From Paenibacillus sp. FSL R5-0766 (GTDB taxonomy: Bacteria > Bacillota > Bacilli > Paenibacillales > Paenibacillaceae), in the NCBI RefSeq assembly GCF_037971845.1, contig NZ_CP150227.1, positions 2,108,001 through 2,172,000 of the forward strand: a stretch of DNA of 64,000 nucleotides, written 5' to 3'. Shown here piece after piece: positions 26,875 to 31,915 of the stretch. Every line of letters starts with the position of its first letter. Positions within the stretch are counted from its first letter, which is position 1. The notes under the pieces are model-generated. The model did no database searches. It was given only the letters and a program-made list of their open reading frames with translations, and was not told the origin of the DNA. A program made the translations under genes and the position numbers.

Positions 26875-27342
26875 TTGAAGTGTCCTTATTGCGGTTATAT
26901 GGGTACCAAAGTGCTTGATTCGCGTCCGGCCAACGAGGCAAAATCCATTCGTCGTCGCCGTGAGTGTGAGCAGTGTGCCCGCAGATTTACAACGTTTGAG
27001 ATGATTGAAGAGACTCCACTGATTGTTATTAAGAAAGATGGCAGTCGGGAAGAGTTCAGCCGGGACAAGATTCTCCGCGGGCTTATTCGTGCCTGTGAGA
27101 AACGTCCAGTCTCCGTAGAGACCCTGGAGATGATGGTATCTGAAGTAGAGAAATCTCTGCGTAATACAGCCGATGCTGAAGTCGAGAGTCGCCAGATTGG
27201 TGAGTTATTGATGGAGCAGCTGTTTCCCGTAGATGAAGTGGCTTATGTACGCTTTGCGTCGGTATATCGCCAGTTCAAAGATATCAATATGTTCATGAAA
27301 GAACTGAAATCCCTGTTGTCCAAAGACAATCTGGAGGATTAG
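26875..27342 (+). CDS. nrdR: transcriptional repressor NrdR
   Basis: A 155-residue nucleotide-sensing repressor of ribonucleotide reductase genes. The N-terminal zinc ribbon is MKCPYCG...[20 protein letters not shown], followed by RRFTTFE. The ATP-cone domain (about 49-139) has [30 protein letters not shown]. The start is TTG 26875, required to keep the first zinc-ribbon Cys pair, with GGGAAG upstream. The length matches the family. In Bacillus nrdR is followed by dnaB-dnaI; here the next feature is the interrupted tRNA-Ala and the integrated element. Confidence 0.95.
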   Translation: MKCPYCGYMGTKVLDSRPANEAKSIRRRRECEQCARRFTTFEMIEETPLIVIKKDGSREEFSRDKILRGLIRACEKRPVSVETLEMMVSEVEKSLRNTADAEVESRQIGELLMEQLFPVDEVAYVRFASVYRQFKDINMFMKELKSLLSKDNLED

Positions 27343-27527
27343 TGAAGTGGGGAAAGGGAGAAGAGCAGTCTGGAGTTCCAGTCCGTGTGTACCAGAGAAA
27401 TCGGTTGTTCTTCTCCAATCACTTTGGATCTTGAAAAAGTGATTGACAGCGAAAGCTGGATTTTATATGATATAGGAGTCGCCTGTGGAACGTAGCAGTG
27501 CTGGACAAGTTATCTATTTCATATCCT
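27343..27527 (+). other. intergenic region between nrdR and the interrupted tRNA-Ala
   Basis: It contains a hairpin with GGAGAAGA/TCTTCTCC arms near 27357-27418 and then the strong tRNA promoter at 27443-27471. No gene is visible. Confidence 0.5.
27443..27471 (+). promoter_or_regulatory. strong sigma-A promoter of the interrupted tRNA-Ala
   Basis: TTGACA (27443-27448), 17 bp, TATGAT (27466-27471). This is nearly perfect consensus. It now transcribes only the first 23 nt of tRNA-Ala and then the left end of the element up to the terminator at 27601-27625. Confidence 0.8.
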
Positions 27528-27550
27528 GGGGCCTTAGCTCAGCTGGGAGA
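27528..27550 (+). pseudogene. 5' fragment of tRNA-Ala(GGC), interrupted in the D-arm
   Basis: These 23 nt give the acceptor 5' strand GGGGCCT, TA, the D-stem GCTC and the D-loop through GGGAGA. The complementary 3' part lies at 31658-31714. Joining them at the shared TGGGAGA (27544-27550 and 31658-31664) restores a 73-nt tRNA whose acceptor, D, anticodon and T stems all pair. The anticodon is GGC and the G3-U70 alanine identity pair is present. The gene is therefore split by the element at 27551-31664 and cannot yield a tRNA here. Confidence 0.92.
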
Positions 27551-27610
27551 ACCCGCTTACTAGAAACACTACCAAAGTACATAACAAAGCAATTTAGAAA
27601 CTACGCTTAA
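27551..27610 (+). other. detached 3' coding tail of the serine recombinase (circular-form reading frame)
   Basis: Read in the frame that follows the recombinase codons GGG AGA in the core, this stretch is open for 19 codons (TRLLETLPKYITKQFRNYA) and ends at TAA 27608-27610, within the next terminator hairpin. In the integrated state it is separated from the gene by the whole element. It would be rejoined when the ends circularise. Confidence 0.72.
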
Positions 27611-27625
27611 AGCGTAGCTTTTTTT
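27601..27625 (+). terminator. terminator at the left end of the element (native recombinase terminator)
   Basis: CTACGCTT pairs with AAGCGTAG around A, followed by CTTTTTTTATTT. The TAA of the detached recombinase tail lies at the hairpin tip. In the integrated state it stops transcription coming from the host tRNA promoter. Confidence 0.88.
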
Positions 27626-27672
27626 ATTTCCAGTCCTTCTCATGGGATAATATCCCTATAAATATCAAGGAC

Positions 27673-27891
27673 ATGAATATAATACGCGCAATTAAATTGG
27701 ATGAAATCAAATATCTATTCATCCTTGGAGTTGCAGCGATAGCAATTTTACTTTACAAATACACTCCAAATTTTACCGACCTTTCATCGGTAATTTTTAA
27801 TAGTCTTAGCAATCTGGTTGAATTAACTTGGAGATACTTGATGACCCAACTTGGCTATATGCAACCTGACTTCTCAAATACGGCCCCTTAG
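27673..27891 (+). CDS. small putative membrane protein in the element
   Basis: A 72-residue ORF with one strong hydrophobic stretch (about 14-29, LFILGVAAIAILLYKY) and a second weaker one near residues 46-60. It starts at ATG 27673 after AAGGA, a weak ribosome binding site at close spacing, and ends inside a terminator hairpin. I do not recognise a family. Small membrane proteins of this kind in phage-like elements may act as holins, immunity or anchoring proteins, but nothing here decides between them. Confidence 0.5.
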   Translation: MNIIRAIKLDEIKYLFILGVAAIAILLYKYTPNFTDLSSVIFNSLSNLVELTWRYLMTQLGYMQPDFSNTAP

Positions 27892-27902
27892 GGGCTTTTT
27901 TA
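27883..27902 (+). terminator. short terminator after the small membrane protein
   Basis: GCCCC-TTA-GGGGC followed by TTTTTTA. The stop codon of the preceding ORF lies in the loop. Confidence 0.65.
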
Positions 27903-27991
27903 TTTGTTCTTATGATGTAAAAACTTGGGGTATAGTACCGAAGTATGTTAGAATAAAAAGGAAATAAAAATGTGAGGAGTTGGTTCAATTA

Positions 27992-28258
27992 GTGAGATTT
28001 AAAGCAAACAATCATCGTAAGAAGCAGCGAGTAAAAGAAGGATACACCAATGATAAAACCATAGCTCTTTCAAAGAAATATTATGAGTTAAGGAAGAAAT
28101 TATTGATGTGTGAGTGTAACAGATGTCAAAGAACTATACGTTTAAGTTCAACTGAAGTTGGTACGTTTTGTGGGGAATGCATGAAGCAAGGCATCTACTC
28201 AAAATATATACTGGCTGATTTTAAAATAGATCGTTCCAAACAAAGAGTTAGTATATAA
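27992..28258 (+). CDS. small basic zinc-ribbon-like protein
   Basis: An 88-residue Lys/Arg-rich protein (counted from GTG 27992). Two CxxC pairs, CNRCQRT and CGECMKQ, are separated by about 17 residues, which suggests a zinc ribbon. The basic N-terminal part (KKQRVKEGYTNDK) could contact nucleic acid. GTG 27992 is preferred because TGTGAGGAG lies 12-13 bp upstream; a TTG at 27980 is too close to it. A terminator follows at 28271. No specific family is recognised. Confidence 0.6.
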   Translation: MRFKANNHRKKQRVKEGYTNDKTIALSKKYYELRKKLLMCECNRCQRTIRLSSTEVGTFCGECMKQGIYSKYILADFKIDRSKQRVSI

Positions 28259-28270
28259 TGAAACACTCCT

Positions 28271-28295
28271 AACAGCCCTCACACGGCTGTTTTTT
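28271..28295 (+). terminator. terminator after the zinc-ribbon protein
   Basis: AACAGCC, CTCACAC loop, GGCTGTT, then TTTTG. Confidence 0.85.
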
Positions 28296-28355
28296 GCTTT
28301 ACCTGATAACTAGTAACCCCCAACGTTATGATGGCTCATAACCAATCCTGATTGT

Positions 28356-28601
28356 TCATGTTTTGAATATGCACATTTTTGTGCACATTGGATTATCGCC
28401 TATTATTTCATCCAATTCAAGCATAACACGAACAATACTCCTCCACGAAATCGGGGTAAATCCCTTACCACATTCTTTTCTAAATCGAAAAGCGAATCCT
28501 TGCAACTAGCCGTTTATGGCGAGTCCTATATTATTGACGACCAAGGATAAGAGAACTTTGGGTTCCAACTCTTGTGTGAAATTAAATATCACAAACAGTA
28601 G
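28356..28601 (-). pseudogene. stop-interrupted gene remnant, minus strand
   Basis: One minus-strand frame from 28601 to the TGA at 28356-28358 reads as a protein-like sequence of about 82 codons, broken once by an in-frame TAG at 28506-28508. Before the stop it reads TQELEPKVLLSLVVNNIGLA; after it LQGFAFRFRKECGKGFTPIS and WRSIVRVMLELDEIIGD. The amphipathic helices and composition look like real coding sequence, and the frame has no start or ribosome binding site, so it is probably a 3' remnant of a dead gene. I cannot name the family. Either a substitution in a Gln/Trp/Lys codon or an assembly error would explain the TAG. Confidence 0.5.
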
Positions 28602-28707
28602 TTATTGTACAATTCAAAGTCGGACTTGGATATTCGACAATACATATAGGATTTAAAACTGAATTGAAGAATTACAATAAAACTACAATTAGAAAAGAGG
28701 AGTAAGC

Positions 28708-29025
28708 ATGAAACCATGGCAAATTATCTTAGCACATTTCTATCTTGATGACTCAAAGCGCATCAATAGACAGCCGCGACACTTTAAAACGGAAGTGTTT
28801 TAATTTGATGATAAGAATGAAGCGATTCGTGAGTACGTATCAATTGTAAACGAATGGATGGATAAATGTGAAGACAACTATAAGAATCATGGCATGGCAG
28901 CATGGAAGATGTACTCTGAGTCAGAAGAGGGAGACATTATGACAAATATTCTTTTACATTTCAATGGTGAGGAATATGACCAACTTTCTGATGAAGAGGT
29001 TGGGGAAGCGATGAAAGAAGTTTGA
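28708..29025 (+). pseudogene. small gene interrupted by an in-frame TAA
   Basis: ATG 28708, 6-7 bp after AAAGAGGAG, opens a frame of 105 codons that is broken only by TAA at 28801-28803 (codon 32). It begins MKPWQIILAHFYLDDSKRIN and, after the stop, continues FDDKNEAIREYVSIVNEWMD and ends GEAMKEV. The second part is acidic, helical and clearly protein-like, with no start of its own before several codons in. The product would be a small cytoplasmic protein of about 105 residues, family unknown. A single substitution would restore it. A restart at the ATG near 28855 could still make a C-terminal piece. Confidence 0.55.
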
Positions 29026-29140
29026 TTGCAGGAGTTAATGAAGAAATAGATATAAATTATGGAAAAAAATATTGAAGTGTCTATTAGATGAATAGATCAA
29101 ATTTTAATAAAATCACATATGAAACAAACTGAGACAAAAT

Positions 29141-29162
29141 AAAAAGCCCTTGTTAGGGGGCT
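29141..29162 (-). terminator. terminator for the minus-strand ORF
   Basis: AGCCC/GGGCT stem with TTGTTA-type loop; read on the minus strand it is followed by TTTTTATTTTG. Confidence 0.65.
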
Positions 29163-29406
29163 AGTTAGATGAAAGACTATCGCCAAACTTATTCAACTCT
29201 TCAAGCGATGGGGCAATTTTATAAAAGAATATGCCGTTATTATCTTTAAGGGTTTCTTCATCCCACGGAATGCTTTCATATACTGTAGCAATATCTAACG
29301 GTGGGCCACTATACCAAGTTAAAGTATGAAGTAAACAAAAAACATAGAGGAGTTTTTGAATGTCGAAAAGGGAAAATAAGGACGCTGTAATATTGGCACT
29401 AATCAA
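29161..29406 (-). pseudogene. truncated ORF, C-terminal fragment with its terminator
   Basis: The last 55 or so codons (YSGPPLDIATVYESIPWDEE, then TLKDNNGIFFYKIAPSLEEL) look like genuine protein, and a terminator follows directly. The first 25 codons are hydrophobic, have no ribosome binding site and overlap the plus-strand gene at 29360, so the true 5' end is probably lost. It is best read as the surviving C-terminus of a gene cut by an earlier rearrangement inside the element. Confidence 0.45.
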
Positions 29407-29533
29407 TTTGTTGCGTGAAAATGGAATGATGTCATTTGAGATAGCGGATAGGATTCATGACTTTCATCATGACGGGCTCATCTCGGCAAAGTATGCAGAT
29501 CACTTATCGCTATTGACGCAGGATGAGTATTGA
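29360..29533 (+). CDS. 57-residue protein, first of an overlapping pair
   Basis: This short ORF reads MSKRENKDAVILALINLLRE and ends SLLTQDEY. ATG 29360 is 7 bp after GAGGAG (29347-29352). It is charged, helical and soluble, with a His/Asp cluster RIHDFHHDGL in the middle. The stop overlaps the start of the next ORF (29523) by 11 bases, a typical coupled arrangement. The size and helix pattern fit a small DNA-binding or anti-repressor-like element protein, but no family is recognised. Confidence 0.6.
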   Translation: MSKRENKDAVILALINLLRENGMMSFEIADRIHDFHHDGLISAKYADHLSLLTQDEY

Positions 29534-29756
29534 GTATGAGCGGTTAAAAGAAAGTGCATACATAGAAGAAGTTGTTGGAGAAGAGATTAATATTGGAAAT
29601 AATACATATCGAATTACTAGTATAGATTCAACCGGAAAAATAGACGGATTAAAGCGGTTTAATAGCAAGACTATGATGTGGGTAAATTTGAGTTTTTCAA
29701 ATGCAGTGAATATAGCAGAGTTAGACCAAAAGGTAGCCTTCAATATCGGGGAATAA
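29523..29756 (+). CDS. 77-residue protein, second of an overlapping pair
   Basis: The ORF starts at ATG 29523 inside the end of the preceding 57-residue gene and reads MSIEYERLKESAYIEEVVGE, ending DQKVAFNIGE. It is acidic and predicted mostly beta (GNNTYRITSIDSTGKIDGL), with no membrane segment or cysteines. No ribosome binding site of its own is obvious, which fits translational coupling to the first ORF. It is followed by the hairpin at 29781-29808 that also terminates the convergent tRNA-Ala. Function unknown. Confidence 0.55.
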   Translation: MSIEYERLKESAYIEEVVGEEINIGNNTYRITSIDSTGKIDGLKRFNSKTMMWVNLSFSNAVNIAELDQKVAFNIGE

Positions 29757-29780
29757 GAAACATTACATATTTAAATGAAG

Positions 29781-29808
29781 AAAAAGACCCTACATTAGAT
29801 AGGGTCTT
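29781..29808 (-). terminator. terminator of the element-borne tRNA-Ala
   Basis: AGACCCTA pairs with TAGGGTCT; on the minus strand it is followed by TTTTT. It may also stop plus-strand transcription of the 77-residue ORF. Confidence 0.85.
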
Positions 29809-29815
29809 AAATTTA

Positions 29816-29887
29816 TGGAGCGTAGGGGGGTCGAACCCCTGACCTCTTCGCTGCCAGCGAAGCGTTCTCCCACTGAACTAACGCCCC
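29816..29887 (-). tRNA. tRNA-Ala (anticodon GGC) carried by the element
   Basis: The 72-nt minus-strand sequence folds into a complete cloverleaf: acceptor GGGGCGT/ACGCTCC, D-stem GTTC/GAAC, anticodon stem CTTCG/CGAAG with loop CTGGCAG (anticodon GGC), variable AGGTC, T-stem AGGGG/CCCCT with loop TTCGACC, and discriminator A73. The G3-U70 pair, the major alanine identity signal, is present. CCA is not encoded. It has its own consensus promoter (29906-29934) and terminator. It decodes the same codons as the host tRNA-Ala that the element splits, but differs at many positions, so it is not a duplicate of the local host gene. Confidence 0.95.
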
Positions 29888-29905
29888 GAGATGAACACAA
29901 AAAGT

Positions 29906-29934
29906 AATATATCATTTTAATCTTAAACAGTCAA
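29906..29934 (-). promoter_or_regulatory. promoter of the element tRNA-Ala
   Basis: On the minus strand TTGACT (29934-29929), 17 bp, TATATT (29911-29906), about 19 bp upstream of the tRNA. It is close to consensus with optimal spacing. Confidence 0.8.
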
Positions 29935-29940
29935 CGCTTG

Positions 29941-29969
29941 TTTACTCAATTAAAGAAATGCTATATAAT
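29941..29969 (+). promoter_or_regulatory. promoter of the serine recombinase
   Basis: TTTACT (29941-29946), 17 bp, TATAAT (29964-29969). Its -35 lies only 6 bp from the -35 of the divergent tRNA promoter, so the two promoters are back to back. Confidence 0.65.
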
Positions 29970-30005
29970 TATGGATGTACATAAGAGCGATTGGAGGGAT
30001 TAATT

Positions 30006-31685
30006 ATGGCAGGTAAGTTACGTGTAGCAACATTCTACAGGGTTTCTACTAAAGGACAGTTGGATGGAAATGATATACCAATGCAAAGAAGATCGTGTAT
30101 CGAATTTATAGATTCAAAAGGTTGGACATTAGTAAAGGAGTATGTGGAGAAAGGTGTATCTGGATATAAGACATCTAACGATGATCGCGATGAAATACAA
30201 AGAGCAAAATATGATGCTGAAAATGGAAATTACGACATTTTATTGTGTTTTATGTTTGATAGATTAGGAAGAAGAACATATGAAACGCCTATGTTAATTA
30301 AATGGTTTACCACTCAAGGAGTGGAAGTGTGGTCAGTCAAAGAAGGGCAGCAAGAATTTAAAGATGAGAGCCATGATATCACTAACTTTCTTCGCTTCTG
30401 GCAATCTAATATTGAGTCACGTAAGACTTCCATGCGTGTAGACGAAAAACATGTGCAAATGGCTGAGGATGGTGCTTTTAGAGGTGGAAGCGCACCGTTT
30501 GGATATAAGCTAGTAAAATCAGGACATGTAAATAAAAAAGGCAAAGAACTTATGATGCTTGAAATTGATGAAGAGAGCGCTATTGTAATTAGAGAAATAT
30601 TTAATCTCGTTAAAGATGAAGGTTATGGAAGTAATAGAATCTCGCAATATTTAAATGAAAGAGGAATTAAAACTGCAACTGGCTCCAATTGGAATACAGG
30701 AGCAATAAACTTCATATTAAGAAATCCAACCTATAAGGGGTATCCTGCATATGGAAAAAGAAAGTCTAAAGAAGGGGTTTTTGTTACAAAGGATAGAAGT
30801 GAATGGAAAATGCCTGAAAAATGTCAAACTCACTTAGTTATCATACCGGAAGATGATTTTGATTACATACAAACATTTAGGAGCTCTAGATCGGTAGAGA
30901 ATATTAAAAACCACTTTTACTCAAGAGTAAATAGTACCAAAAGTCCGTTATTGCTTGTTGGAATGATCCGATGCGGCTATTGTGGATCACCATTAACGAC
31001 TACTTATAATAGTAAGAAATATATTCTAGCTAATGGAGACATCCAGAAGTGGAAGAGAGCAGTATACAGATGTAGCGGGAAAGCACTAAAGAAAGTTGAA
31101 TGTGCGGGGCAAACAATGTATGCTCAAGCCAAAATAGAAGATCCCGTTTTAGAAGAGGTGGATAATTATCTTTCTTATTTAAAAAAGATGGATTATCAAG
31201 AATATGCCAAAGACTATAATCAAGATGAATACGACTATATTAAACAGGAGGTTGAAAATAAAAACAAAGAGCTTGAATCATGCTACGAAGAAATAAACGC
31301 TCTGAAATCTGAAATATCGAAAAGTATCTTGGGGAAGAGTGTATTCAAACCTGAAATGCTTAATGAATTAATAGAACAAAAACAAAACGAGTTGACACTT
31401 ATAGATTCCGAAGTAAGAAAACTAGAAATAGATTTACAGTCTAAAAAATCGGAGCTTATCGACATTAAAGAATTAGCTGAAAGTATCAGTGTATGGATTG
31501 ATATTTTCAAGGATGCGACTGATGAAAAAAAGAAAACTATGTTAAGAAGCATCATCGATGTTGTCACTGTAATGCGCGATGGTGTTGATATTAAATTCAG
31601 ACTGGATATTGTGCAGTTTCTATCTAATGCTGGAAATGGAAGTGTTTCTGAACTACGTGGGAGAGTGCATCGCTGGCGGCGATGA
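30006..31685 (+). CDS. large serine recombinase (integrase), C-terminus fused to host tRNA sequence
   Basis: A 559-residue site-specific recombinase. The resolvase catalytic domain (about 1-150) has the nucleophile Ser14 in FYRVSTKGQ and the Arg cluster in FDRLGRRTYET. The recombinase domain follows (about 165-300, AFRGGSAPFGYKLV onward), then a zinc ribbon with four Cys in MIRCGYCGSP and YRCSGKALKKVECAG, and a coiled coil (about 410-500) of the kind that controls synapsis. ATG 30006 is chosen because GGAGGGA lies 7 bp upstream. The last codons after the core GGG AGA (VHRWRR and TGA) come from the host tRNA-Ala anticodon arm; the circular form should have a different 19-residue tail encoded at 27551-27610. 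Confidence 0.93.
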   Translation: MAGKLRVATFYRVSTKGQLDGNDIPMQRRSCIEFIDSKGWTLVKEYVEKGVSGYKTSNDDRDEIQRAKYDAENGNYDILLCFMFDRLGRRTYETPMLIKWFTTQGVEVWSVKEGQQEFKDESHDITNFLRFWQSNIESRKTSMRVDEKHVQMAEDGAFRGGSAPFGYKLVKSGHVNKKGKELMMLEIDEESAIVIREIFNLVKDEGYGSNRISQYLNERGIKTATGSNWNTGAINFILRNPTYKGYPAYGKRKSKEGVFVTKDRSEWKMPEKCQTHLVIIPEDDFDYIQTFRSSRSVENIKNHFYSRVNSTKSPLLLVGMIRCGYCGSPLTTTYNSKKYILANGDIQKWKRAVYRCSGKALKKVECAGQTMYAQAKIEDPVLEEVDNYLSYLKKMDYQEYAKDYNQDEYDYIKQEVENKNKELESCYEEINALKSEISKSILGKSVFKPEMLNELIEQKQNELTLIDSEVRKLEIDLQSKKSELIDIKELAESISVWIDIFKDATDEKKKTMLRSIIDVVTVMRDGVDIKFRLDIVQFLSNAGNGSVSELRGRVHRWRR

Positions 31686-31714
31686 GGTCAGGGGTTCGAT
31701 CCCCCTAGGCTCCA
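31658..31714 (+). pseudogene. 3' fragment of tRNA-Ala(GGC) at attR
   Basis: From the core TGGGAGA onward this gives the end of the D-arm, anticodon arm CATCG/CGATG with loop CTGGCGG (anticodon GGC), variable AGGTC, T-arm AGGGG/CCCCT and acceptor AGGCTCC with A73. With 27528-27550 it completes a canonical tRNA-Ala. It has no promoter of its own here except read-through from the recombinase, whose stop codon lies inside it. The host tRNA terminator follows. Confidence 0.92.
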
Positions 31715-31722
31715 TAATCAAG

Positions 31723-31754
31723 AACGCCATCACATTATTTGATGGCGTTTTTTT
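31723..31754 (+). terminator. original terminator of the host tRNA-Ala
   Basis: AACGCCATCA pairs with TGATGGCGTT, followed by TTTTT. It now terminates the recombinase transcript. Confidence 0.88.
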
Positions 31755-31859
31755 GTGCGTGAAATAAATCAGAACATGCATTAATTAATTAGAATTTTTG
31801 GACTTGAGGACGAATATTCTAGATGCAAAAAATCGAGGGTCAGTTTGAAAACAAGGATC

Positions 31860-31892
31860 CCCTTCCGGCTGGATTTTGTCCAACCGGAAGGG
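31860..31892 (-). terminator. terminator of the SLH esterase gene
   Basis: CCCTTCCGG pairs with CCGGAAGGG around an inner TGGA/TCCA stem; a T-rich stretch follows on the minus strand. It lies just after the stop of the 31916-35536 gene. Confidence 0.7.
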
Positions 31893-31915
31893 TCTGCATT
31901 TATCTGTATACGCTT

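Larger units (their letters stand above)
27544..31664. mobile_element. integrated element encoded by a large serine recombinase, inserted in tRNA-Ala(GGC)
   Basis: The boundaries are set by splitting of the tRNA-Ala gene, with the 7-bp core TGGGAGA at both ends (attL 27544-27550, attR 31658-31664). The unit is 4114 bp. From left to right it holds the 3' tail and terminator of the recombinase gene as it would read in the circle, a small membrane protein, a zinc-ribbon protein, two stop-interrupted gene remnants, a truncated minus-strand ORF, two overlapping small ORFs, a complete tRNA-Ala(GGC) on the minus strand, and the recombinase. Base composition is clearly more A+T-rich than the flanking core genes. 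No capsid, replication or conjugation genes are seen, so it is a minimal integrative element, possibly decayed or satellite-like. Confidence 0.88.
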
